64,000 nt of DNA, taken from assembly GCF_022346425.1 (NCBI RefSeq), contig NZ_JAKRCW010000011.1, forward strand, positions 1 to 64,000. Reading direction: 5' to 3'. The first letter of the stretch is position 1; the number at the start of each line of letters is the position of its first letter. Position numbers and translations under genes: made by a program. Shown in pieces: positions 14,458 to 22,764 of this stretch. The notes under the pieces are model-generated. The model had not been told where the DNA came from. It did not search any database and saw only the letters and a program-made list of their open reading frames with translations. The stretch comes from Pseudoglutamicibacter albus (GTDB lineage: Bacteria; Actinomycetota; Actinomycetes; Actinomycetales; Micrococcaceae).

Positions 14458-17400
14458 CTACGAAGGTCCGATCTTCCCGTCGCGAGCGAACTCCGTCAGC
14501 TTCTCCTGCGCATCCGGCGAGTAAATAAGGTTCGTGTACGGCCCGTTCTTCCCTTGACCTTCGTAGAGCGCGATACCGTAGTCCACACCACGTGGGGTGG
14601 GCTTCCAACTTGAGCCGGTGCGCGTGATAAGTCCGTACCTTGATAACGCTTCATTCAGATGAGAAGCGTTGACCTTTTGATCCGCCGATAGAACGTTAGT
14701 TTCACGCCAGTCTTTAAGTATCTCCGCAGCAATGCGATATCCAGGAGCGTGACGATCAACGAACGGAATCACAGCTTCGCGAGGCCCTGAGACTTCACTT
14801 CCAAGCTCTAGTTCCGCTGCTGCTAATGTGCGAGGCTGTGCGTTTTCCAGCTCAACTTCACCAAGCTCGCAAGCACCGCTTGTGTGGCGTCGCGCGAAGT
14901 CGCAGTCATCTAGAACAGCATGCTTCTTGACAAGACTGAATACAGGCCCAGCGTCATTCCAGCGCTTTACACTGCCGAAAACAATAAAGAGATCTTTCGC
15001 ACGCGACACCGCTACGTTCATGAGTTCGAGCGTTCCGTCGATGAAGCCCGCTTGGCCTGAGTTGTCCCCATACACCGGAGAGAAGAGAACAACTGAGCGT
15101 TCTGCCCCTTGAAGAGTGTGTGCAGTTCCAACCGTAATCTTGTCCCGGACGCTAGGGTCCACAATGCTAGCGATACGTTGCTTAATCACACTCGCTTGAG
15201 CGGCAAAGGGAGTGACCACTCCGACGATTGTTTTGTCCTTCTGCACATCTTCTTCGGGATTATAGATTGCGCGGAAGAAATCGAAGTTATCGCGAACCCA
15301 CGTTGCGATCGCTGTAGCTTCTTGGAAGTTAACCCGGCTCGGGCCTTTCCGTTGGTCCTTAGAATTCGGAACTGTCTTAAACAGGAAAGGGCTGGCCGTC
15401 TTATTTTTGAGCTTGTAGCCGTCCAGAGGACGGCTCGGCTTGAGCATGCCCTTATAGAGCAGGTCATTGCAGTATTCGATGATGTCTGTGTGACAGCGGA
15501 AATGTTCTGCCAGGAAAAGGCCCGGGTCCAAGTCTGGTCCATAGCACCAACGGCTTGCCGAGCTCGCGGCCGCCATCACTGAAGAATGATCGGACGACGT
15601 TATTCCACTATCACCCATGTGGTCCCAGTGGTCGCCCAAACCGAAAGTCGATGCCATTTCTCGGTCGCTTTCCGGGTCAATGCTCCACACTGGTGCAAGT
15701 TGCAAGACATCGCCCACAACGAGAGCTCGTTTCGGAAGCGCAAAGGCAGAAGCCCCGACTGAAATATCAACTTGGCCAGCTTCATCTACGATCAGGAGGT
15801 CTGGTCGCCTCAGGTCAAACCGCGGCTTTTCGCCCTTCTCAGTCCACAGCTTGAAATACTTGGGTAGCTGATAAACCGTCATGACAAAGCATGGCGTCAA
15901 AGCGGTGACTTGTTGCCAGTACTTCTCCATGTGGGAAGCGGTTGTGCGATAACGCTCATCGTGCGGTATGAGTTCGTCACCCGCGGCCGCGAGCAACCAT
16001 TCAGCCTCGTAAATGTGGATAGCTAACCAGAACTGAGCGTAACGGACCGTGACATCAAGCTGCTGATCAAGCTCATATAGGTCGGTGGCCTTTTTCAATT
16101 CCTCAACCTGCTCAGGCGACAGCAAGCCGAATCTCTCAACAGCGTAGATCGAGGTGGCGATGTTCTTCAGGTACTCTTCGTGGGCACGATATGCATCGCG
16201 CTTTACTTGCTCAATCTCCCGGTTCAGGCTAGCCATTTCGTGTGTTAGTGACGCCACGGTACGACGGTAGAAAGCCACGAACTCATCGAGCGTGCCGAAC
16301 CTTTCGGCTGGCTCGTCCTCGTCGTAGTGCATGTCGATAACAAACTCTTGCTCAATGAGGCTGGTGTTTTCTTCGTCTTCTACACGATGTAGGTGTTGGC
16401 TCCACGCTTGGAGTTGACGTTGATGATCCGCAAGTTGCTGGGCCACCTCGCTGGCCTTGGAAGTAAAGGAGCCCAGCTGAGTGTTAGCTCGGCGATCGGC
16501 TAGAGTGCGCTTCTGAATGAGGTCACGGCGAGCGGCTTCGCACTTGCTCAGTGCTTTGCGTAGCGTTTTCAGGGCTTTCTTCAGATCGTTAGTCGGACTC
16601 ACCGTTATCTGAGGTAAGTACTCAGCGCATTCTTGCAAGAAAAAGCTCGTTGCATCCGGCACATATTCTTGCTCCGAGTAGTCGCTATAAACGCCACCCT
16701 TGCGTGTGTCCTCGAGTAGGTATCCCTTTTTCTTAGCGTCTTGCACCTTCGCTTGAGACGGACAGTACGTAGCAATACCGTTGAGCGACTCTTTTGATGC
16801 TCTGCCCTCTGACGCTACCGGCAGCCAGCGCTTGTCGAGTATCCCAGGGTTTTTCTTCGTGACTTTGCTAAACGAATCGATGATGTTGGTGACCGCTTGA
16901 TTGTTGGTCGACGTGCCGACGATCAGGGGCGCAGGTTTCTCTTCGAGTGCGTGCGAAACGATGAGGCTAGCAACAACGGATTGCAACATAGTAGTTTTGC
17001 CGGTGCCCGGAGGGCCACTGACTGCGGTAATAGATGCTGGACCGTCTAGGTGAAAAGCATGCACAGCTCGGCGCTGAGATTCAGTCAGAGGGAACTCATC
17101 ACTCATACTGCCTGTTGACCTCGTGGCCGCCTCTTGCAGTGTGTCAATGTAAAGGTCTATGCCATCAGATTGAATGCGCTGGTCCGAGCCCCCTGATAGG
17201 AGCTGCTGGTAAACAGGGGCATCAGAATAAGCTCCGTTTTCCAGGAATCGGTACAACTCCAGCACGGCTCCGTTTGCCGTAATCACTTCACCTGGTGATA
17301 TGAAACATTTGTCCTCGATGATCTCGGTCGAAACATCTGTGTTGAGGCTCGCGTGATTTCGCTTGATTTGCGAAAAGTTGTCGTCAGCGACGCTACGAAA

Positions 17401-17943
17401 GAGATCAAAACTGAGGTCAACAACATCGCACCACTCCTCAGCTGTTGACGTTAACTCTTGCCCTTCCCCTATTCGCCATTTCCAGAATGAAGACAAGTTG
17501 CCGACCATGACTTCGCGTTCGGTCATACCTGGAGTTCGCATACGCCTGGCGGGAATCCATGGTTCTGAGCTTTGCAGATCAGCTGAGAGGCCACCGTCTG
17601 GTGACAATGATGCGGGAACTAACAACAGACCGGTTGTCTGCGCGTTCTGACGTAGAGTCACGCACGAGATGATGACTTGGATTGGCTTCGCTTTCGGGTC
17701 CGGAGACTCCAGTTCGGTTGCCGATTCGCTTAACTTCGCTTTTCTCTTTCGTTGTGCACCCTTCGTTTCTTGAGCAAGTGCGAAAAGCTGAGCGACAGAC
17801 TGTTCATTCAGTTTGCCCTCTCGGAATTCGTCAACATCGACAGTGACGTGGGGAGCGTCCGAGCCGAAGTCCACATCGTGAAGGTTAGAGCGACGCTGGA
17901 CTTCAGAGTAGTAGCGGGTAAGTTCTAAAACGTGTGATGGCAT
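14458..17943 (-). CDS. Large UPF1/DNA2-like SF1 helicase with C-terminal antirepressor-like domain
   Basis: A 1161-aa protein from ATG 17943 (an in-frame TTG at 17985 would add 14 residues; neither has a strong Shine-Dalgarno). A ~300-residue N-terminal region of unknown fold precedes the Q-motif-like FPLTESQRRAVHAF and the Walker A SGPPGTGKTT at about 309-318. A long charged, probably coiled-coil insert (about 450-590) separates it from the Walker B IVDEAGQ (718-724) and VVGDVLQLAP. C-terminal motifs are VGVVTPFAAQ, GTAHTLQGAE and NVAVSRAKD. The last ~60 residues (HLNEALSRYGLITR, WKPTPRGVDYG) look like the antirepressor/KilA-C-type DNA-binding tail of phage proteins. Codon use is visibly less GC-rich than its catabolic neighbours. 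It stands alone, with no nuclease gene beside it. It may be a defence or nucleic-acid surveillance protein; function not established. Confidence 0.82.
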   Translation of the reverse strand: MPSHVLELTRYYSEVQRRSNLHDVDFGSDAPHVTVDVDEFREGKLNEQSVAQLFALAQETKGAQRKRKAKLSESATELESPDPKAKPIQVIISCVTLRQNAQTTGLLLVPASLSPDGGLSADLQSSEPWIPARRMRTPGMTEREVMVGNLSSFWKWRIGEGQELTSTAEEWCDVVDLSFDLFRSVADDNFSQIKRNHASLNTDVSTEIIEDKCFISPGEVITANGAVLELYRFLENGAYSDAPVYQQLLSGGSDQRIQSDGIDLYIDTLQEAATRSTGSMSDEFPLTESQRRAVHAFHLDGPASITAVSGPPGTGKTTMLQSVVASLIVSHALEEKPAPLIVGTSTNNQAVTNIIDSFSKVTKKNPGILDKRWLPVASEGRASKESLNGIATYCPSQAKVQDAKKKGYLLEDTRKGGVYSDYSEQEYVPDATSFFLQECAEYLPQITVSPTNDLKKALKTLRKALSKCEAARRDLIQKRTLADRRANTQLGSFTSKASEVAQQLADHQRQLQAWSQHLHRVEDEENTSLIEQEFVIDMHYDEDEPAERFGTLDEFVAFYRRTVASLTHEMASLNREIEQVKRDAYRAHEEYLKNIATSIYAVERFGLLSPEQVEELKKATDLYELDQQLDVTVRYAQFWLAIHIYEAEWLLAAAGDELIPHDERYRTTASHMEKYWQQVTALTPCFVMTVYQLPKYFKLWTEKGEKPRFDLRRPDLLIVDEAGQVDISVGASAFALPKRALVVGDVLQLAPVWSIDPESDREMASTFGLGDHWDHMGDSGITSSDHSSVMAAASSASRWCYGPDLDPGLFLAEHFRCHTDIIEYCNDLLYKGMLKPSRPLDGYKLKNKTASPFLFKTVPNSKDQRKGPSRVNFQEATAIATWVRDNFDFFRAIYNPEEDVQKDKTIVGVVTPFAAQASVIKQRIASIVDPSVRDKITVGTAHTLQGAERSVVLFSPVYGDNSGQAGFIDGTLELMNVAVSRAKDLFIVFGSVKRWNDAGPVFSLVKKHAVLDDCDFARRHTSGACELGEVELENAQPRTLAAAELELGSEVSGPREAVIPFVDRHAPGYRIAAEILKDWRETNVLSADQKVNASHLNEALSRYGLITRTGSSWKPTPRGVDYGIALYEGQGKNGPYTNLIYSPDAQEKLTEFARDGKIGPS

Positions 17944-18102
17944 GTCATTTCCCGAGGTGTTTTCTGGCCTTATGCGAGGCTCCAATGGTGCACGAATCCA
18001 GCCTCAGACTACATCGATCCGGGATAAGCACCCTGTTCTCGCTCTGGGTTCGGCCTTTATGATCGAAAGTGAACCGAGGCACACGCGAACGGAGGCCCTC
18101 TC

Positions 18103-18918
18103 ATGGAATTGACCACCGCCAACGGAACATTGATCCCCGCGCTCGCGTTCGGAACGTGGCCGCTCCAAGGCGCGGAAGCCACTGAAGCGGTCCGCCACGC
18201 CCTCGAGCTCGGCTACCGGCACATCGACACTGCCGAAGCCTACGAAAACGAAGAAGCAGTAGGGGCAGGCCTGCGCGCGAGCGGCCTCGACCGGGACGAG
18301 GTCTATCTGACCACCAAGTTCCAGAAGAAATGGCACGGCCGCAGTGAAGTCCGCCAAGCACTCGAAGGCACCCTCTCCCGCCTGGGCGTCGACACTGTCG
18401 ACCTGTACCTGGTGCACTGGCCCAACCCGGACCAGGACCGCTACGTTGAAGCCTGCCAGGGCCTCGAAGACCTCCGAACGGAAGGCAAAATCCGCAACTG
18501 GGGTGTCTCCAACTTCAAGCCACACCACCTGCAGAAAGTGCTCGATGCGGGCCTGGCTCCGCAGGTGAACCAGATTTCCGTCAACCCGTACGGCGCTCAG
18601 ACCGAGATCCAGGAATTCAACACCGAGCACAACGTGCTGACTGCGGCCTACTCGCCCCTCGGGCGAGGTGGCGAGCTACTGGAAGACGCAACGCTGACTC
18701 GCATCGGGCAAGAACACGGCAAGAGCCCCGCCCAAGTGATTCTGCGCTGGCACCTGCAGCAAGGCCGCATCGCCGTCCCACGTTCATCCAACCCGGAACG
18801 CCAAGCAGAGAACCTGGCCGCCCTCAACTTTGAACTGACCCCCGCTGAGATCGAGGCGATCGACGCCCTCAACCGCAACGATCCCCCACGCCTCGACGCC
18901 GACGAGTTCGGCCACTAG
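18103..18918 (+). CDS. Aldo/keto reductase
   Basis: A 271-aa AKR-superfamily TIM-barrel enzyme using NADPH. The GYRHIDTAEAYENEEAVG segment holds catalytic Asp and Tyr (about 43-50), the Lys is in TTKFQKKWHG, and His in LYLVHWPNP. WGVSNFKPHHL and the C-terminal IAVPRSSNPERQAENL NADP-binding motif are present. It resembles 2,5-diketo-D-gluconate reductases and general aldehyde reductases. ATG at 18103 after GGAGG. The IclR gene starts 11 bp after its stop, so the two are probably cotranscribed. Role in the aromatic block (for example reducing a toxic aldehyde) is speculative. Confidence 0.9.
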   Translation: MELTTANGTLIPALAFGTWPLQGAEATEAVRHALELGYRHIDTAEAYENEEAVGAGLRASGLDRDEVYLTTKFQKKWHGRSEVRQALEGTLSRLGVDTVDLYLVHWPNPDQDRYVEACQGLEDLRTEGKIRNWGVSNFKPHHLQKVLDAGLAPQVNQISVNPYGAQTEIQEFNTEHNVLTAAYSPLGRGGELLEDATLTRIGQEHGKSPAQVILRWHLQQGRIAVPRSSNPERQAENLAALNFELTPAEIEAIDALNRNDPPRLDADEFGH

Positions 18919-18929
18919 GCCTACAAAGC

Positions 18930-19712
18930 ATGGCTAATTCTCCCTCCGGGGATTCGATGCTGGAGAGGATCATCCGGATCCTCTCTGCTTTCGATGCGGA
19001 CCGCTCCTTGCTCTCGGTCGCGTCCCTAGCCAACCGCTCCGAGATCCCCCTGGCTACGTGCTACCGGCTGGTCAATCAGATGTGTGCCGCGGACCTGTTG
19101 CGCAAAGACGCGGACGGCAACATCAGCCTCGGAATGCGGCTGTGGGAGCTGGCTTCCCGTTCCTCACCCGCGCGTGACTTGCGGGTTGCGGCGATGCCTT
19201 TCCTCGATGACGTCCAGGCGGTGTTCCGCCAGCACACCCAGCTAGCGGTGTTGGATGGCGATGAGGTGCTCGTTTTGGAGCGGTTGTCCTCCCGTAACTC
19301 GGTGGTCAACCAGGCCACCATCGCGGGCCGCATGCCGATCCATCAGGTCTCGCTCGGGCTGTCGATGCTGGCATTCCAGCCTTCGGCCGTCATCGACGCC
19401 TACGTGCAACAGCATCCGGAGGCCGGAAACATCGCGTACTCGAATACCGGGAACCTGCGCAGCACGTTGGCGGCGATCCGCCAACGCGGTTACGCGCAAC
19501 TGGACGGCATGGTGGACCACGACACCGCGGGCGCAGCCGTGCCCGTCTTCGCGGCGCTCACCGGGCGTGAGCGCTCCAAGGTGATCGCGTCCATCGGTGT
19601 TGTGTTTCCCATCGATTTCGAACAACGCGCCGCACTCGTACCCGTGCTTTTGGCGGCGAGCCGCGGCCTGACCCGCGCGATATCGGCACCGGAACCAGAA
19701 GACAACCCGTAA
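18930..19712 (+). CDS. IclR family regulator (PobR/PcaR-like candidate)
   Basis: A 260-aa IclR protein with N-terminal winged HTH (LLSVASLANRSEIPLATCYR, about 26-45) and effector domain. It is a paralogue of the regulator at 8206-9012, with similar wording around VNQ and GMRLWELASRSSPARDL. It stands directly before pobA-pcaHGBL on the same strand, so it is the best candidate controller of that operon, responding to 4-hydroxybenzoate, protocatechuate or beta-ketoadipate as known IclR relatives do. Inverted repeats at 19742-19791 between it and pobA are possible binding sites. Confidence 0.88.
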   Translation: MANSPSGDSMLERIIRILSAFDADRSLLSVASLANRSEIPLATCYRLVNQMCAADLLRKDADGNISLGMRLWELASRSSPARDLRVAAMPFLDDVQAVFRQHTQLAVLDGDEVLVLERLSSRNSVVNQATIAGRMPIHQVSLGLSMLAFQPSAVIDAYVQQHPEAGNIAYSNTGNLRSTLAAIRQRGYAQLDGMVDHDTAGAAVPVFAALTGRERSKVIASIGVVFPIDFEQRAALVPVLLAASRGLTRAISAPEPEDNP

Positions 19713-19741
19713 CGACCCATAACGACCCACACGAATTCTCA

Positions 19742-19791
19742 TTCAATGAAAACAACTATTGAAGTTTGTGTCTACTAGATCACACTAGTAG
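19742..19791 (+). promoter_or_regulatory. Two inverted repeats upstream of pobA
   Basis: TTCAAT-N10-ATTGAA (19742-19763) is followed by CTACTAG-ATCACA-CTAGTAG (19772-19791), both with perfect arms. The second contains ACACTAGTA, also found in the hairpin arm upstream of pcaB (22661-22710). Likely operators for the IclR-type regulator, with the pobA promoter close by. Confidence 0.55.
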
Positions 19792-19879
19792 AACTACAGA
19801 AACACACTGCCCGGAGCCACTACTTGGCCCGCGCAGATCTGAATCTCCCACTCTTCCGTTATTTTCAGGAGCTAACTTC

Positions 19880-21073
19880 GTGGCACCAACCATTGAGAAA
19901 ACCAAAGTCGGCATCGTAGGTGGCGGCCCAGCCGGCCTCATGCTCTCCCACCTGCTCTCCCAGCAGGGCATCGAGAACATCGTGATCGAAAAACGCGATC
20001 ACGAGACCATCGCCAACACCCACCGCGCCGGCATTCTCGAAACCGGTGCCGTGAAGATGCTGACCGAAACCGGCGTGGACTCCCGCGTGAAGACCCACGG
20101 TTACGAGCACGAAGGCATCGACCTGCGCTTCGGCGGGGTCTCCCACCGCATCAACTTCAAAGAACTCATCGACGCGACCGTGTGGCTCTACCCGCAGAAC
20201 GAGGTTTTCGTTGACCTGGCTGCAGCCCGCAAGCGCGATGGCGGCGACGTCCGTTTCTCGTGCGAGGTCACCGAGGTCCTCGATCACCTGACGGACACCC
20301 CTAAGATCCGCTACACCGACAGCGAGGGCGGCGAACACGAGATCCACTGCGACATCCTGGTCGGCACCGACGGCTCGCAGGGCATCTGCAAGTGGTCCAT
20401 CCCGCAAGAGAAACGCACCGATAACTTCATCGAGTACCCGTTCGCTTGGTTCGGCATCCTCACCGAAGCCCCACCGAGCGCACCAGAGCTGATCTACGCG
20501 AACTCCCCACACGGCTTCGCCCTGATCTCCCAGCGCAACGAAGAAGTTCAGCGCATGTACTTCCAGTGCGACCCAGAAGAGAACGTGGACGAATGGGATG
20601 AGGAACGCATCTGGGCTGAACTACAGCGCCGCGTTGACGGCCCGGACGGCTTCCAGCTCAAGCGCGGCCCGATCTTCGAAAAGGTCGTTCTGAAGTTCCG
20701 CTCCTACGTATGCGAGCCGATGCGTTACGGCAACATGTTCCTCGCCGGCGACGCCGGGCACACCGTCCCACCAACCGGCGCGAAGGGCCTCAACCTCGCC
20801 TTCGCTGACGTCCGCGTGCTCTTCGACGCCTTGAAGGCCTACTTCATCGACGGCAACAACGAAGGCCTGGAAGGCTACTCCGAGAAGGCACTCAAGCGCG
20901 TATGGAAGGCCCAGAACTTCTCGTTCTGGATGACCCAGATGCTGCACACCCGCAAGGACGCCAACCCGTTCGAAGCCAAGCGTGCACTCGGCGAGCTGAA
21001 CACCGTCGTCAGCTCCAAGTACGGGCAGGCCTACCTCGCAGAGTCCTACACCGGCTGGCCACACGAAGACTAA
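19880..21073 (+). CDS. pobA: 4-hydroxybenzoate 3-monooxygenase
   Basis: A 397-aa FAD monooxygenase hydroxylating 4-hydroxybenzoate to protocatechuate with NAD(P)H and O2. The FAD motif GIVGGGPAG is at 11-19, an RAGILETG segment typical of PobA follows at about 47-54, and the second FAD motif FLAGDAGHTVPPTGAKGLNL is near 287. Family length is about 394. The start chosen is GTG 19880 after CAGGAG; a longer frame from 19766 would add 38 non-homologous residues and lacks a ribosome-binding site. First gene of the pobA-pcaH-pcaG-pcaB-pcaL block. Confidence 0.96.
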   Translation: MAPTIEKTKVGIVGGGPAGLMLSHLLSQQGIENIVIEKRDHETIANTHRAGILETGAVKMLTETGVDSRVKTHGYEHEGIDLRFGGVSHRINFKELIDATVWLYPQNEVFVDLAAARKRDGGDVRFSCEVTEVLDHLTDTPKIRYTDSEGGEHEIHCDILVGTDGSQGICKWSIPQEKRTDNFIEYPFAWFGILTEAPPSAPELIYANSPHGFALISQRNEEVQRMYFQCDPEENVDEWDEERIWAELQRRVDGPDGFQLKRGPIFEKVVLKFRSYVCEPMRYGNMFLAGDAGHTVPPTGAKGLNLAFADVRVLFDALKAYFIDGNNEGLEGYSEKALKRVWKAQNFSFWMTQMLHTRKDANPFEAKRALGELNTVVSSKYGQAYLAESYTGWPHED

Positions 21074-21132
21074 ATCCACGCCCCAGGCTCACCGCTTACG
21101 GTCTGGAATTAAGACGAGAGAAGGAGCAAAAC

Positions 21133-21945
21133 ATGGCAGAGGAAAACTTGCCCGTGCTTGACCCGCTGGCCTCCAGCGACTCGCAAGAGCAGATCAGCCA
21201 AGAGATGGCAGACATCCACGCCAGCTACGAGGCCGCCAAAAAGGCAGACCCGGCCAAGGAAGAAACCCAGCCGCGGGTGAACTTCCCGCCGTACCGGTCC
21301 TCGCTGCTGCGCCACCCAACCAAGAACATGCACCACGCTGACCCGGAAACCATCGAACTGTGGTCCCCGGCGTTCGGCCACCGCGACGTTCACCCGCTCG
21401 AAGCCGACCTCACCATCCAGGGCAACGGCGAACCTATCGGCGAGCGCATCAAGATCCGCGGCAAGGTCCTCGATGGCGACGGCCGCCCGGTGCGTGGCCA
21501 GCTCATCGAAATCTGGCAGGCCAACGCTGCGGGCCGTTACGTGCACAAGCGGGATCAGCATCCGGCGCCGATCGACCCTAACTTCACCGGCATCGGCCGC
21601 GCCATCACCGGCCAGGACGGCTCGTACGAGTTCACGACCATCAAGCCGGCACCGTATCCGTGGAAGAACCACCACAACGCGTGGCGTCCGGCGCACGTGC
21701 ATTTCTCGCTGTTCGGTACGGACTTCACGCAGCGCATGATCACCCAGATGTACTTCCCGGGGGATCCGCTGTTCTCGCTGGACCCGATCTATCAGGCGAT
21801 CACTGACCAGAAGGCTCGCGACCGCCTGGTCGCTAACTATGACCACTCCGTGACCAGCCACGAATGGAACACCGGATACCAATGGGACATCATCCTTACC
21901 GGTTCCAACCGGACCTGGATGGAGGACGGAGAAGACCATGCCTAA
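21133..21945 (+). CDS. pcaH: Protocatechuate 3,4-dioxygenase beta subunit
   Basis: A 270-aa intradiol dioxygenase subunit carrying the ferric iron. The ligands appear as Tyr in AAGRYVHKRDQHP, Tyr in PAPYPWKNH, and two His in WRPAHVHFS. With PcaG it opens the protocatechuate ring to 3-carboxy-cis,cis-muconate. The start is ATG 21133, after AGAAGGAG; the frame is open upstream only through overlap with pobA. The N-terminal 45 residues are a charged extension before the PPYRSSLLRHP family start. The stop overlaps pcaG by 8 bp, so expression is translationally coupled. Confidence 0.96.
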   Translation: MAEENLPVLDPLASSDSQEQISQEMADIHASYEAAKKADPAKEETQPRVNFPPYRSSLLRHPTKNMHHADPETIELWSPAFGHRDVHPLEADLTIQGNGEPIGERIKIRGKVLDGDGRPVRGQLIEIWQANAAGRYVHKRDQHPAPIDPNFTGIGRAITGQDGSYEFTTIKPAPYPWKNHHNAWRPAHVHFSLFGTDFTQRMITQMYFPGDPLFSLDPIYQAITDQKARDRLVANYDHSVTSHEWNTGYQWDIILTGSNRTWMEDGEDHA

Positions 21946-22546
21946 AGAGAAGCTTGTACCAACCCCTGGCCAGACGATTGGCCCGTTCTTCGGTTACGCC
22001 CACCCTCACGAGCAGGTTCACTTGCCGTGGTGGGATGGCCAGAACCTTGTTCCGCCGGGCCACGCTAAGGCTGTGCGCCTGACGGGCACGGTTTACGACG
22101 GCGCGGGCGACCCGATTCCGGACGCGATGCTGGAGATCTGGCAGGCCGACGAGGACGGCAACATTGTGCAGAAGGACGGCTCGCTGGTGCGTGATGGCTT
22201 CACGTTCACTGGTTGGGGTCGCGGAATTGTCGATAACGTCGGAACCTACACGTTCTCGACCGTGAACCCTGGCCCTACCGAAGAAGGCAAGGCCGCTTTC
22301 ATTGCGGTTGTCGTGTTCGCGCGCGGGCTGCTGAACAAGCTGCACACCCGCGTCTACCTGCCAGAAGATGAGGAAGCGCTCGCGAATGACCCGGTGTTGC
22401 AGTCCCTGGATGAGGAGCGTCGCAAGACCCTCATCGCCACCCGCGGCGAGGACGGGTCCTTGCACTTCGACATCCACTTGCAGGGTGAGAAGGAAACGGT
22501 GTTCTTCCAGTTCCCAGGTATCGAATACCCGGTCAACGAAAACTAG
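21938..22546 (+). CDS. pcaG: Protocatechuate 3,4-dioxygenase alpha subunit
   Basis: A 202-aa alpha subunit. It opens with the family phrase PTPGQTIGPFFGYAHPH, then has the intradiol core LTGTVYDGAGDPIPDAMLEI and the late LHTRVYLPEDE. As usual for the alpha chain, it lacks the full set of iron ligands and supports the beta-chain site. ATG at 21938, after GGAGGACGGAG inside pcaH. It is followed by a repeat block and a strong hairpin before pcaB. Confidence 0.96.
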   Translation: MPKEKLVPTPGQTIGPFFGYAHPHEQVHLPWWDGQNLVPPGHAKAVRLTGTVYDGAGDPIPDAMLEIWQADEDGNIVQKDGSLVRDGFTFTGWGRGIVDNVGTYTFSTVNPGPTEEGKAAFIAVVVFARGLLNKLHTRVYLPEDEEALANDPVLQSLDEERRKTLIATRGEDGSLHFDIHLQGEKETVFFQFPGIEYPVNEN

Positions 22547-22559
22547 AACCCCGCTCCCC

Positions 22560-22613
22560 CGGTAAGAGACACTGCCGCGGTAAAAACACTGCCGCCGGTA
22601 AGTAACACTGCCT
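22560..22613. repeat. Tandem repeats, CGGTAAnnACACTGCC unit
   Basis: Three about 18-bp copies at 22560-22577, 22578-22594 and 22596-22613 directly after pcaG. They share CGGTAA and ACACTGCC. Another of the window's gene-specific decayed tandem arrays. Confidence 0.75.
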
Positions 22614-22660
22614 CCGGGTTCCAATAAAGCCGGGGCCATAGTAAACCGGGGCCTCGAATA

Positions 22661-22710
22661 AACACTAGTACTGTCCGCCTACGTCTGCCGTGGGCGGACA
22701 TACTAGTGTT
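22661..22710 (+). promoter_or_regulatory. Long inverted repeat between pcaG and pcaB
   Basis: AACACTAGTA then GTCCGCC on the left (22661-22679) pair with GGCGGAC then TACTAGTGTT on the right (22693-22710), about 18 bp with one bulged base at 22671 or 22672 and a loop of about 13. No T-run follows, so it is less likely a simple terminator than an operator, attenuator or mRNA-stabilising stem. Its arms share ACACTAGTA with the inverted repeat before pobA. Confidence 0.7.
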
Positions 22711-22764
22711 AGAAGTAATCAACCAGCTCCCAATACGAGCTACCTGATATGAGGAGTGATGCGC

